A stretch of 64,000 bases of DNA, from assembly GCF_902809845.1 (NCBI RefSeq), contig NZ_CADDWI010000008.1, positions 558,001-622,000 on the forward strand, in the 5' to 3' direction. This DNA is from Chelativorans sp. Marseille-P2723 (lineage in GTDB: Bacteria; Pseudomonadota; Alphaproteobacteria; Rhizobiales; Rhizobiaceae). This document shows positions 8,320-16,961 of this stretch, in pieces. How positions within the stretch are numbered: the stretch's first letter is position 1; every line of letters begins with the position of its first letter. Position numbers and translations under genes: made by a program. Under the pieces are notes generated by a model. It saw only the letters and a program-made list of their open reading frames with translations. It was not told the DNA's origin and made no database searches.

Positions 8320-9300
8320 TCAACCTTGGCCCATTCGCGCCATTCGGGCTTCGCGACCGCCTCGGCGACGCCCCCGGGCAGCCTGTCCGCCATTGCCTGC
8401 GAGCAACTCCGCAGAGGCACCGGCGCTGCCAGTCTGCGCCGGTTGCTGGTCGCGATAGGTCATGATCCAGGTCTGACAATTGGGATCGGTGCCGTTGAGC
8501 ACATTTGCAGCCCGCACCATCTCCATTTCCTGCGGGCGGCACGGATTCATGATCGCGCTGGTCAGGCCTGCGCCGATCACCATGGGAATGAAGCCCGCAT
8601 TGATTCCATGCCTGTGCGGCAGCCCAAAGGAGATGTTGGAAAGGCCGCAAGTCGTGTTCACCTTCAGCTCTTCCCGCAGGCGGCGCAGAAGCGCGAACAC
8701 CTGCTTGCCGGCAGTTCCCATGGCGCCTATGGGCATGACCAGAGGGTCGACCACCACGTCATGGGCGGGAATGCCGTAATCGGCGGCGCGCTGGACAATC
8801 TTCCTGGCCACCTCGAAGCGCACGTCAGGGTCTTCGGAGATGCCCGTCTCGTCGTTTGAAATCGCCACCACGGGTACATCGTATTTCTTCACAAGCGGAA
8901 GGATTGCTTCCAGCTTCTCTTCCTCACCGGTAACGGAGTTCACCAGCGGGCGACCTTTGGCAACCTTCAGCGCAGCCTCAATTGCCGCGGAGACGGAGGA
9001 GTCGATTGACAGCGGAACATCCACGAGATCCTGCACGATCTGTAACGTTTGAACGAGAAGCTCAGGCTCTGTCGCATTGGGATCGACCGCCGTCACGCCG
9101 GCATTGACATCGAGCATCGTTGCGCCGGCATTCACCTGCTCCAGGGCATCCTTCTTCACCGTTTCGAAGTTGCCGGCCACCATCTCTGCGGCAAGCTTCT
9201 TGCGGCCGGTCGGGTTAATCCGTTCCCCAATGACACAGAAAGGCTGATCGAAGCCGATTACGACTTCTCGGGTCGCAGAGGCGACGATGGTACGGGTCAT
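8320..9300 (-). CDS. Methyltetrahydrofolate:corrinoid methyltransferase (pterin-binding family)
   Basis: The 326-aa protein is a TIM-barrel pterin-binding enzyme related to dihydropteroate synthase and to MetH's folate domain. Signs are FCVIGERINPTGRKKL at the N-terminus, AGATMLDVNAG, LSIDSS, LVNSVTGEE, VVVDPLVMPIGAMG and NTTCGLSNISFGLP. Members move the methyl group between a corrinoid protein and tetrahydrofolate; together with the next gene, the corrinoid reactivase, that role fits here. It is the fourth gene of the minus-strand cluster. The ATG at 9298-9300 has GGAGG 7 bases upstream. The C-terminal ~28 residues are low-complexity Gly/Arg. Confidence 0.87.
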   Translation of the reverse strand: MTRTIVASATREVVIGFDQPFCVIGERINPTGRKKLAAEMVAGNFETVKKDALEQVNAGATMLDVNAGVTAVDPNATEPELLVQTLQIVQDLVDVPLSIDSSVSAAIEAALKVAKGRPLVNSVTGEEEKLEAILPLVKKYDVPVVAISNDETGISEDPDVRFEVARKIVQRAADYGIPAHDVVVDPLVMPIGAMGTAGKQVFALLRRLREELKVNTTCGLSNISFGLPHRHGINAGFIPMVIGAGLTSAIMNPCRPQEMEMVRAANVLNGTDPNCQTWIMTYRDQQPAQTGSAGASAELLAGNGGQAARGRRRGGREARMARMGQG

Positions 9301-9317
9301 GCATAAACCTCCAAGAA

Positions 9318-9339
9318 GATATAAAGATTTCCTTATATC
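9318..9339. promoter_or_regulatory. Palindrome resembling ArsR-family (SahR/SamR) methionine-cycle operator
   Basis: GATATAA at 9318-9324 and TTATATC at 9333-9339 are exact reverse complements around AGATTTCC, giving a near-palindrome of the form ATATAAAGA..TCyTTATAT. It lies 18 bp upstream of the methyltransferase start. Operators of this shape are known to me for ArsR-type regulators of methionine/SAM-cycle genes in alphaproteobacteria. No such regulator gene is in the window, so assignment is by resemblance. Confidence 0.45.
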
Positions 9340-9416
9340 GTTATCTGTTCAAGGGCAATAAGGCAGTGGCAATCCGCAAGTGGGACAGCGTTCCTCCTCT
9401 CGCTTCGATCGCCGTT

Positions 9417-10529
9417 TCAATCTGCCATGCCGTGGCCGATTGCCTTGTTCACCATCTCCACCGGCTTCTCGTTGGGCGCTTCCAATATGTGGTCTAGACG
9501 TTTCGCGACGAGGGCGTCATCGGGTCCGGGCTCGCGCCGCCACGGTTTGCGGCCCCTGAGCACGCCTGACTCGTGCACGATCTCGGCAACATATTCCTCC
9601 TGGCGGTACGCCATCACATGGATGCCGGAAATACCCTCGATTTCCTTCACCTCGTTAATGATATCGATGCAAAGGCGCTTGCCTTCCTCCTTCTCGTTCT
9701 CCGCGCCCGCTAGGCGGCTGATCACGGCATCAGGTATGTGGACGCCCGGCACATTGTTGCGGATCCAGCGAGCGGAGCGGGAGGATGCCAGGGGACCAAC
9801 TCCGATAAGGATGAAACATTGCTCATGCAGTCCCATGTCGCGCACACGCTTCATGAATTCCTTCAGCATAGGCACGTCGAAGCAGTACTGGCTTTGCACG
9901 AACTGCGCGCCAGCCGCGATCTTCTTTGCGAAGTGGAGCGCGCGGAATTCATAAGGGGGAGCGAAGGGGTTGATCGCCGCGCCAAGGAACAGTGCAGGAG
10001 GCGTGGTAAGCTTCCGTCCCGACAGGAAGCGCGCTTCGTCGCGCATGATGCGGATCGTCTCCAGCAGCGATACGGAATCGAGGTCGCAAACGGGCTTTGA
10101 GCCGGGCTGATCGCCTGCCTGCACGCCATCCCCGGTCAGGCATAAAATGTTGGCAACGCCCATGGCCGCGGCACCAAGAACGTCCCCCTGAATGGCGATT
10201 CGGTTCCTGTCGCGGCAGGCGATTTGCATGATGGGCGCGTATCCCATCCGCGTAAGCAGCGCACAAATACCGATGGAGGACATATGGCAATTGGCGCCCG
10301 AAGCATCGACCGCGTTAATGCCGTCCACCCAGCCGTCAAAGACGGCGGCCCGATCATAGACATCCTGTGCGTTGGCGCTGTCAGGCGGGTTGAGTTCAGC
10401 CGTGACGGCAAACTCGCCGCGCCGCAAGATGCGCTCTAGCCGCCCTCGGGAGGAATGGCCGGGGAGGGGATCGAGCGGCAGATCTGCCCCAGCGGGATTT
10501 TCATCCTGTTGGCGGGGTTCCCTTGTCAT
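9417..10529 (-). CDS. Methylenetetrahydrofolate reductase family protein (MetF-like)
   Basis: The 370-aa protein has the MTHFR TIM-barrel features: EFAVTAELNPPD near the start, DGINAVDASGANCHMSSIG, CLTGDGVQAGDQPG with the FAD/folate-contacting Gly-Asp, and AGAQFVQSQYCFD. It interconverts methylene- and methyl-tetrahydrofolate using FAD. This clade is paired with a separate MTHFR C-terminal-domain protein, encoded immediately upstream with a 4-bp ATGA overlap (10526-10529), and is usually found with corrinoid demethylation genes. Thus it may run in the oxidative direction, feeding methyl groups from demethylation into the C1 pool (inference), rather than serving only methionine synthesis. Confidence 0.85.
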   Translation of the reverse strand: MTREPRQQDENPAGADLPLDPLPGHSSRGRLERILRRGEFAVTAELNPPDSANAQDVYDRAAVFDGWVDGINAVDASGANCHMSSIGICALLTRMGYAPIMQIACRDRNRIAIQGDVLGAAAMGVANILCLTGDGVQAGDQPGSKPVCDLDSVSLLETIRIMRDEARFLSGRKLTTPPALFLGAAINPFAPPYEFRALHFAKKIAAGAQFVQSQYCFDVPMLKEFMKRVRDMGLHEQCFILIGVGPLASSRSARWIRNNVPGVHIPDAVISRLAGAENEKEEGKRLCIDIINEVKEIEGISGIHVMAYRQEEYVAEIVHESGVLRGRKPWRREPGPDDALVAKRLDHILEAPNEKPVEMVNKAIGHGMAD

Positions 10530-11143
10530 TGGTCCGCCGGTATCTTCGCGCGCTCGGCGGCGGCAAGAGCCGTCACACGCAACCAGGCCGAGGTCTCGCG
10601 CAGTGACTGGTCCACCGGCTTCTGCACCGCCAGGATCGCGTCGCCCCTACGCATGCGCTGCGCGCCTTCCCACGCCTTCACCCAGACGCAGGGCATGTCC
10701 GGCTCCACTTCGCAATTGCCGTTGGCACGCACACCGCCGCAAGGGCCATTTCTGAGTTGCTTGGGGCAGTTCATCGGGCAGGACATGCCTGTGGACGAAA
10801 GAATGCATTGCCCGCACATGCGGCAGTCGAATATCAGCCCCTTTACCTGCCTTTCAATGAAAGTCACGGGCTTTTCAGCGCGCGAATAGCCGATCGCGTT
10901 CCACAAAGGATGCAACTTCAGGAAGAAGTTGGCGAAGCGGCTGTAGAACCATTCGAGGAAGCGCGCATGACGCACAGCCCACAGCCGCATTGCGTAGGGA
11001 CGCTGCACGCGGCGATGCGGCGAAACATCGGCGGGTTTATAGGCAAACCTCGCCCGCGCCCTGTGAACCAGCGTCGCCTGAGTTGTGGTCGATCTCCGTG
11101 ATTCCTGCCCGTTAGGTGCTGTCATATCCGCCTGCCTTGACAA
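10526..11143 (-). CDS. MTHFR C-terminal-domain protein (cysteine-rich)
   Basis: This 205-aa protein carries a cluster of cysteines, FDCRMCGQCILSSTGMSCPM followed by NCPK and RNGPCGG, and a later ..PCVWVKAW. It matches the 'methylene-tetrahydrofolate reductase C-terminal' family, thought to bind metal or an iron-sulfur cluster and to act with a MetF-type subunit, perhaps in electron transfer. Translational coupling with the MetF-like gene (ATGA overlap at 10526-10529) supports a complex. The first ~60 residues are basic and poorly conserved in appearance. ATG 11125 is an alternative start; the frame overlaps the end of the upstream gene by 32 bp. Confidence 0.85.
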   Translation of the reverse strand: MSRQADMTAPNGQESRRSTTTQATLVHRARARFAYKPADVSPHRRVQRPYAMRLWAVRHARFLEWFYSRFANFFLKLHPLWNAIGYSRAEKPVTFIERQVKGLIFDCRMCGQCILSSTGMSCPMNCPKQLRNGPCGGVRANGNCEVEPDMPCVWVKAWEGAQRMRRGDAILAVQKPVDQSLRETSAWLRVTALAAAERAKIPADQ

Positions 11144-11414
11144 GCGCTACCAGCCGCTCGCGCGGGAATTCCCGTTCGATGGACTGAAGAGCCTTGTCGG
11201 CCTCGGCCTCCAGATCGTCGCTGACGGGCACGGCATCGCCTCGGCGCCATTCGGCCAGATAGGCATCGGTATCGCGCGCGCCAACACGCATTGCACACAT
11301 GTCGATCGCTTCGGTAAAACGCAGCGACAGTTCCCGCTTTGCGGTCTGCCGCCCCTTCTTGACGATTACCTGTGCGGGAATATCGCGCCAGTAGAGAACG
11401 ATCAGATCGGCCAT
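11112..11414 (-). CDS. Small 'virulence factor' family protein of the C1 cluster
   Basis: A 100-aa protein beginning MADLIVLYWRDIPAQVI and containing GRQTAKRELSLRFTEAIDMCAMR. It matches the family annotated only as 'virulence factor', which travels with MTHFR and corrinoid methyltransferase genes in alphaproteobacteria; the name tells nothing about its function. It is the first gene of the minus-strand cluster and overlaps the next by 32 bp. The start at 11414 follows AAGGAAGG. A longer in-frame extension to 11498 lacks a ribosome-binding site. The conserved linkage suggests a role in C1 transfer (inference). Confidence 0.75.
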   Translation of the reverse strand: MADLIVLYWRDIPAQVIVKKGRQTAKRELSLRFTEAIDMCAMRVGARDTDAYLAEWRRGDAVPVSDDLEAEADKALQSIEREFPRERLVALVKAGGYDST

Positions 11415-11511
11415 AGAGCCTTCCTTTGCGTCTTGAAATGGAGGATTGCCGAAAGCATCGGGCGCTTGCTTGTTGCCCCACGACGCCTGCGGCTTCAAAA
11501 GCGACGTGACC

Positions 11512-12159
11512 TCAGCCTATCAGCATATCGGCCAGAACGGTGGCGGTGCCGACAAGCATGGTGATGATTGCAAGCGACAGCACGCCCATAATCGCTGCCA
11601 CCAGGAGGAGCACGCCATCTCTTTCGGAAAGCGCTATTCCCAAAAGTGCGCATGCCAGAGCAGGAAACCAGTTGCCGAAGGGTATAGGAAGGGTGACGAC
11701 GGTGGCAAGAATCAGCGCGAGCATGCCAATGACACGGTCCGCGCGATTACGATCAAACGGCCAATAGCGCGGCCGCACGATTCTTTCCAGCCGCTTCAGT
11801 GCTGGAGCTACCTTCTCGCTCAGATGGCGAAAACGTTCGGAACTGATGGATCTTTCCAGGAGGAAATGGGGTAGCCAGATTGTCTGTCTGCCCAAGGTCA
11901 TCTGAACGGAAATGATAATCAACGGGATTCCGAAGACCAGCGTGCTTCCGGGCGGAAGGGGAAGCAGGTTGAAGAGGGAGAAGAAAACAAGAAATGTAGC
12001 GAAGCTGCGGTCGCCAAGCGCTTGTCTGAGCTGTTCCACGGTGATCGAGCCATCCGGCTGCTTCGCAAGTTGCTCTAAAACGGTTGAGAGCCGGCGCGGC
12101 GCCGCCTCCAAGCGCGCCGAAGTCGATGTCATGTTGGAAAAACTTTCTTCCGCCTTCAC
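11512..12159 (-). CDS. exoD: ExoD family membrane protein
   Basis: The 215-aa protein shows an N-terminal soluble part (STVLEQLAKQPDGSITVEQLRQALG) and then several hydrophobic segments: FATFLVFFSLFNLLPLPPGS, TLVFGIPLIIISVQMTLG, VIGMLALILATVVTLPIPFG and an extended C-terminal pair. This is the exopolysaccharide-synthesis ExoD layout, with its signature LPLPPGS and the partly repeated LPIPFGNW. In Rhizobium, exoD mutants have altered exopolysaccharide and alkali sensitivity; the molecular activity is unknown. It is monocistronic here. ATG 12132 is a possible later start. Confidence 0.85.
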   Translation of the reverse strand: MKAEESFSNMTSTSARLEAAPRRLSTVLEQLAKQPDGSITVEQLRQALGDRSFATFLVFFSLFNLLPLPPGSTLVFGIPLIIISVQMTLGRQTIWLPHFLLERSISSERFRHLSEKVAPALKRLERIVRPRYWPFDRNRADRVIGMLALILATVVTLPIPFGNWFPALACALLGIALSERDGVLLLVAAIMGVLSLAIITMLVGTATVLADMLIG

Positions 12160-12284
12160 ATAAAGCCCTTCTTCATGGGCGGATTACTATCTTGAAACAT
12201 CAAGTCCCACTAGAGCCGAGAACTTGGTTGACCGGTGACGGGAAATTGTCGGTCACATTCTGAGTCCGAGGGCGTGGCGAATCG

Positions 12285-14138
12285 CTATTCTCCCGCCAAG
12301 AAGGCGGCGTACTGCGCAAGGGCTGCATTCCAGTTGACGGTGATTTCATTGGTCGACCAGCTTTCGATATGGTCGATATAGCATAATTGCGGCGCGCAGC
12401 CAGACAGCCGTTCTGCCGCAATCGTATCCTGCAACCACACATTTGGACCACCGGCCAGCGCACCGTCCGGCGGTCGGGGTAGGGCAGGATCAAGCTGGTG
12501 CGCGAACCAGCGTGAGTGCTGGTTCATCGCATAAGCGCTGCCGTGACCGGTCACATAGGAAAGGGCAAGTGCGTTGCGTCCGAACAGATAATCCGCTGCC
12601 TCCAGCGCAGCATCTCGGAAGTGCTTTGCGCCTGAATAATCATAGGCACGGGCGACGATAATGCCGATCTGGGCCATCAGATGATTGGAGCCCCATCCAA
12701 AGCGCCCATCGGCAGGCGTGTAGATCTGGCCGAAAGCCCGCCCCTGTTGCAATTCAACGAAATGCTGCGCCGCTTCCACCACGGAAGCACGGAAAGAAGC
12801 GATCTGCTCATCGGAAAAGCGGTTCGGCACGAGGCTGAGCGACAGCCTGCCCATCGCCGCCACAAAGGCCCAGTCGAACCCGTATTCACGGAACGCATCG
12901 CCGCTGAAATAGGAAGATGCCTTGATGTCCTCGCGGTAGCGTTCTTCGCCAGTAGTGATGAAAAGCTCCGCCGCCGCCCAGTAAAATTCGTCGCTGACAT
13001 CATCGTCGTCATAAGCTCCGCCACCGGCATTGTCGCTGGCGGGAGCGTAAAGATTGGGGTGCGCTTTGGCCGCTTCGTAGGCACGCTCGGCCGCTACCAA
13101 TAGCGATTCGGAAAAGCGCGGATCGAATTCCTTGAAAAGCCGCGCGCCCTGAGCGGCTGCGGCGGCGAGATTGAGCGTAGCGGCGGTCGAAGGCCGGTGA
13201 AGCGCACGCGGCTTATCGTCCTCATGCGGCATGAGCGGCAGGCCCGTCCATTCGGTGTCATGCACCTTGTGGTGCGCCATACCCGCCAGAGGTTCGCCTT
13301 CGGGCACCTGCATCTTGACGAGGAACTCCAGTTCCCAGCGCGCCTCGTCTAGAACATCCGGCACCCCATTGCCAGATTCCGGCACGGCAAGCGCTCCGTC
13401 TGTAAGGAGAGCGTTAGAAGCACCCTCCACATAAAGCGTCCGCTCATAGGCGCTCATAAGCTGGCCTACGGAGATACCGCCATTGACGACATACTTTCCG
13501 TGATCGCCCGCGTCGTACCAACCGCCGGTCACGTCCAGCCTGTACTTGCAGGTCCAGGGCTCCCCATAAGCTTCTACCGCCTGCTCGGGCATCAGGCAGG
13601 CTACGCCGCGATCGCCTTTATTCACGGCAGCATCGCCGGGAGAGGCGGCGTGTCCGGCAGGGCGCGCATAGGAACTTCCAGCGATCTTTCCGTCAATGGC
13701 AATGCCGGAGCGCACCGGATAAAAGTAGCCGAAGGCATCACGCGCGAGCGCCTCATAAAAGCCGCGTCCGATGACAAACGGAAAGCTGGTGTCTCCGTCA
13801 GAATGGAGACGAAAGCCCTGTCCGGAGCCTGCAAAGGCGGAAAAGTCGATTACGTGAACGTTGAGCCCTGCAGTTGGGTCGGCGCCCGCCGGCTCGGTCA
13901 GGCCGCTTGCGACCTTTAGGCCATCCTCGTCGAGAAGACGCCAAGGCAGAGGGCTTTGCGCCCCTGTGACAAGCGTTGCCCGTTTCGGTCCATCGGGCAG
14001 GTAGCCGAGCTGGTTGACGAGCACCCGCGGTAACCGGTCAGCCGCTGCCGCCTCGTAGGAGGGCGGATTTTCCCACGCAGAAGCGATAAAGAGCGCCGTG
14101 AGCCCCATTGCTGTCACCAGCATCAATAATCGCCCCAT
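12285..14138 (-). CDS. Glycoside hydrolase family 9 (endoglucanase-type), membrane-anchored or secreted
   Basis: The 617-aa protein has an N-terminal hydrophobic signal/anchor (LLMLVTAMGLTALFIASAW), then an Ig-like CelD N-terminal domain (LVNQLGYLPDGPKRA at about residue 40), then an (alpha/alpha)6 catalytic domain. The catalytic base region GGWYDAGDHGKY (Asp209 and Asp212) and the C-terminal acid region WSTNEITVNWNAAL (Glu598) are intact, as is GHGSAYAMNQHSR. GH9 enzymes hydrolyse beta-1,4-glucans; some act on chitosan-like oligomers. The start at 14138 is preceded by AGAGGGG; an upstream ATG at 14177 adds 13 residues. No cellulose-synthase genes adjoin it, so the substrate is unknown. Confidence 0.88.
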   Translation of the reverse strand: MGRLLMLVTAMGLTALFIASAWENPPSYEAAAADRLPRVLVNQLGYLPDGPKRATLVTGAQSPLPWRLLDEDGLKVASGLTEPAGADPTAGLNVHVIDFSAFAGSGQGFRLHSDGDTSFPFVIGRGFYEALARDAFGYFYPVRSGIAIDGKIAGSSYARPAGHAASPGDAAVNKGDRGVACLMPEQAVEAYGEPWTCKYRLDVTGGWYDAGDHGKYVVNGGISVGQLMSAYERTLYVEGASNALLTDGALAVPESGNGVPDVLDEARWELEFLVKMQVPEGEPLAGMAHHKVHDTEWTGLPLMPHEDDKPRALHRPSTAATLNLAAAAAQGARLFKEFDPRFSESLLVAAERAYEAAKAHPNLYAPASDNAGGGAYDDDDVSDEFYWAAAELFITTGEERYREDIKASSYFSGDAFREYGFDWAFVAAMGRLSLSLVPNRFSDEQIASFRASVVEAAQHFVELQQGRAFGQIYTPADGRFGWGSNHLMAQIGIIVARAYDYSGAKHFRDAALEAADYLFGRNALALSYVTGHGSAYAMNQHSRWFAHQLDPALPRPPDGALAGGPNVWLQDTIAAERLSGCAPQLCYIDHIESWSTNEITVNWNAALAQYAAFLAGE

Positions 14139-14340
14139 CCTACCCCTCTTTTCTGGACAGATTGCGCAGTACCCCAAAACCAGCTTCTTCGAGCGCTCGG
14201 TACAAAATTTAAATGGCTACAGCATCCATTGGCCGTCCGAAAAATGGTTGGTGCTGCAGCCGGCTCGTAAATCGCGTAAAGCTGGTTTAGATCAGCAGGC
14301 GAAAACATGCTCCCTCATTTATCGTTGTAATACTGGAACC

Positions 14341-15468
14341 ATGCAATTTTCTCCTCAACAGGACGAGGCGCTCAAGGCGGTTTCACGCTGGCTGAAGAAA
14401 GGAAGCTCTCAGATCTTCCGGCTCTTCGGCTATGCAGGCACGGGTAAGACGACGCTTGCACGCTATTTTGCGGAGCATGTCGACGGCGACGTGCAGTTTG
14501 CTGCATTCACGGGTAAGGCCGCGCAGGTGCTGCGGTCAAAAGGCGCGGCAAACGCGCGCACCATTCATTCGCTTATCTACCGCCCGCGCGGTGAGGAGCA
14601 GGTGGAGGACGAGACGACCGGGCGCACCACCATGTCCCCGACCTTCTCTCTCAACCGCCAGAGCCCAGTGGCGAAGGCCAAGCTCGTCATCATTGACGAA
14701 TGCTCCATGGTGGACGAGGAATTGGGCCGGGACCTGATGACCTTCGGCACGCCGATCCTCGTGCTTGGCGATCCGGGTCAGCTGCCGCCGATTTCGGGCG
14801 GGGGTTACTTCACCGAGCACGAGCCGGACTATCTGCTCACGGAAATTCACCGTCAGGCCCGCGACAACCCTATCATCCGACTCGCGCTCGACGTTCGCGA
14901 AGGACGGGAGCTCGAACATGGCGACTACGGGTCGGCGCAGGTAATCACCAGAGGCGAGGTCACGAGCGATCTTGTGCTCGATGCCGACCAGGTGCTGCTT
15001 GGTATCAATCGCACGCGCCGGCGCTATAACCAGCGCCTGCGTGAACTAAAAGGCTTCACCTCGCTCATTCCACAGGCTGGCGACAAGCTCGTATGTTTGC
15101 GGAACGAGCCCTTAAAGGGTCTGCTCAACGGCTCCTTGTGGAAAGTCATGACCGCTTCGCGCGAGACAGTGAAGCCCGGCATCAATCTGCTGGTTTCGCC
15201 TGAAGAGGACGATCCGGATCGCGGTGTGGCCAAGATCAAGCTGCTAAAGGCCGCCTTCGAGGACCCGGATGCCGATATCCCGTGGCAGACGAAGAAGCGC
15301 TACAATGATTTCGATTTCGGCTATGCGCTTACCGTGCACAAGGCGCAGGGCTCGCAATGGGACGAGGTGGTGCTTTTCGACGAAAGCTTTGCCTTTCGTG
15401 AAACGCGCCAGCGTTGGCTTTACACCGGTATTACGCGCGCTTCGGAACGCCTGACCATCGTGCGTTAG
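14341..15468 (+). CDS. RecD-like SF1B DNA helicase
   Basis: The 375-aa protein begins MQFSPQQDEALKAVSRWL and has a Walker A motif GYAGTGKTTLA at about residues 30-40. Walker B is IIDECSMVDEEL, motif III is LVLGDPGQLPPISGGGYF, and the C-terminal UvrD-like motifs are FGYALTVHKAQGSQWDEVVL and RWLYTGITRASERL. It belongs to the short RecD/Dda/Pif1-like 5'-to-3' helicases without RecBC partners. Expected roles are remodelling of DNA ends or stalled forks. The ATG at 14341 fits the family N-terminus; a longer open frame to 14098 has no family sequence. It is divergent from the GH9 gene across ~200 bp. Confidence 0.88.
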   Translation: MQFSPQQDEALKAVSRWLKKGSSQIFRLFGYAGTGKTTLARYFAEHVDGDVQFAAFTGKAAQVLRSKGAANARTIHSLIYRPRGEEQVEDETTGRTTMSPTFSLNRQSPVAKAKLVIIDECSMVDEELGRDLMTFGTPILVLGDPGQLPPISGGGYFTEHEPDYLLTEIHRQARDNPIIRLALDVREGRELEHGDYGSAQVITRGEVTSDLVLDADQVLLGINRTRRRYNQRLRELKGFTSLIPQAGDKLVCLRNEPLKGLLNGSLWKVMTASRETVKPGINLLVSPEEDDPDRGVAKIKLLKAAFEDPDADIPWQTKKRYNDFDFGYALTVHKAQGSQWDEVVLFDESFAFRETRQRWLYTGITRASERLTIVR

Positions 15469-15479
15469 CTAGCCCTGTA

Positions 15480-15887
15480 TCAAGCAGGGGCGGGCAGGGG
15501 CCTGGTTCCGATCCAGTCCCATGCAGCTTCCGCCTCTTGCGCCGGGAAATATCGCATCTCAACGGAGAGGAAGGGATTGAAGAGCGATACCATCGGCTTG
15601 ATCCACCCCGGCCCGCCCACTACCGCATATTTGCGGATATGTTTTAGGGAGGGGGCTTTCCCGAGCATGATAGGTTCCTTCCAGGCTGCCGCCCAATCCA
15701 CTCCCTCATAGTCATGGATGAGGATGATCACGTCGATCCGTTCGTGCAGCGCATAGGCTCCTTCCAGAAGACCATACATGTTCTGCATGTCAGCCGCGCC
15801 TATATGCCCCTTGATCTCGAATGCAAAGGCGTCGTCGCGGTCGGTTTCGATGCGGCGCACATTGGGTGGCGTTTCGTTTATCAGCAT
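15480..15887 (-). CDS. SpoIIAA-like (STAS) domain protein
   Basis: A 135-aa soluble protein with the SpoIIAA-like fold pattern: AFEIKGHIGAADMQNMYGLL, then VIILIHDYEGVDWAAAW, HIRKYAVVGGPGWIKPM and a C-terminal helix EAEAAWDWIG. Members of this family are short anti-anti-sigma-like proteins of unknown function, some seen in stress responses. The conserved phosphorylatable serine of true SpoIIAA is not evident. It converges with the helicase gene (12 bp apart) and is divergent from pdxJ. Confidence 0.75.
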   Translation of the reverse strand: MLINETPPNVRRIETDRDDAFAFEIKGHIGAADMQNMYGLLEGAYALHERIDVIILIHDYEGVDWAAAWKEPIMLGKAPSLKHIRKYAVVGGPGWIKPMVSLFNPFLSVEMRYFPAQEAEAAWDWIGTRPLPAPA

Positions 15888-15989
15888 CCCTGTTCCTTTG
15901 CTTGTCGAAGTGGCATTCCGTTTAACGGCAAAGAAACGCGAATTTGGCCCTGTCGGTTCACTTCAAAGCCGCTATAGGAGAGGGAACTC

Positions 15990-16766
15990 GTGTCTGACAG
16001 GGATCGAACGCCCATGGCCGCAAAGCTTTCCGTCAATCTCAATGCGGTTGCCATGTTGCGCAACCGTCGCGACCTTCCGTGGCCGAGCGTCACCGGGCTT
16101 GGGCGCATGGCGCTGGCTGCCGGCGCGCACGGTCTCACCGTTCATCCTCGGCCGGATCAGCGTCATATCCGCTTCTCCGACCTGCCCGATATCCGCGCGC
16201 TTATCGATGACGAATTTCCCGATAGCGAATTCAATATCGAAGGCTATCCCTCGGAAGAGTTCCTGCGGCTCGTGGAGGAAAACGAGCCGGAGCAGGTGAC
16301 TCTCGTGCCCGACGAGCCCGGTCAGGCGACCTCCGACCACGGCTGGGATTTCGAGGCGCATTCCGATTTTCTGAGGGACGTCGCCAGGCGGCTGAAGAGG
16401 CGCGGCATGCGCGTCTCCCTCTTCTGCGATCCCGACGTGGACGAGGCGGCGTTGGAGGCGGCGAAGGCGACCGGGGCGGATCGCATCGAGCTGTACACAG
16501 GGCCTTACGGCGCTTGTCATGATGCTGCTGAAAAAGCCGATAGCGAATTGGAAAAACTTGCAAAGACGGCAGAGCGCGCCCAAGCCCTGGGCTTCGCAAT
16601 CAATGCCGGACACGATCTTACCGTTCCCAACCTGCCGGCGCTCGCCCGTCGCATCCCTGCGCTGGCGGAGGTCTCCATCGGCCATGCGCTGACTGCGGAT
16701 GCGCTGGAACACGGGATGGCCGAAACGGTGCGGCGGTTTCTCGCTGCGCTAGGCCGTCGATTGTAA
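15990..16766 (+). CDS. pdxJ: Pyridoxine 5'-phosphate synthase
   Basis: The 258-aa protein is a complete PdxJ, the TIM-barrel enzyme joining 3-amino-1-hydroxyacetone phosphate and deoxyxylulose 5-phosphate into pyridoxine phosphate in vitamin B6 synthesis. Recognised motifs are [82 protein letters not shown] and [13 protein letters not shown]. The GTG at 15990 follows GGAGAGGGAA; ATG 16014 is a possible alternative. The gene appears monocistronic. Confidence 0.96.
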   Translation: MSDRDRTPMAAKLSVNLNAVAMLRNRRDLPWPSVTGLGRMALAAGAHGLTVHPRPDQRHIRFSDLPDIRALIDDEFPDSEFNIEGYPSEEFLRLVEENEPEQVTLVPDEPGQATSDHGWDFEAHSDFLRDVARRLKRRGMRVSLFCDPDVDEAALEAAKATGADRIELYTGPYGACHDAAEKADSELEKLAKTAERAQALGFAINAGHDLTVPNLPALARRIPALAEVSIGHALTADALEHGMAETVRRFLAALGRRL

Positions 16767-16961
16767 TCCACGCTTCCAGGAACCATCTGACGCTAGACTG
16801 GTTGTGCGGAAACCTGTTGCGTTCGCACCGCGACAGGACTATCCCAGCCCGCCATGTTCCTGGAGCACCGGGTCGAAAAGCCATCCGGTTCGGCTCCGAC
16901 AAAGATATAGATCGCCATTTTTGTGTCCGGAAGGAAGCGCGGCGATCAGTGGAGCATGCTC

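Noticed and set aside
8320-8400. Possible frameshift at the C-terminus of the methyl-THF methyltransferase
   Set aside because: The Gly/Arg-rich tail looks odd, but homologues also end in low-complexity basic tails and the catalytic barrel is complete.
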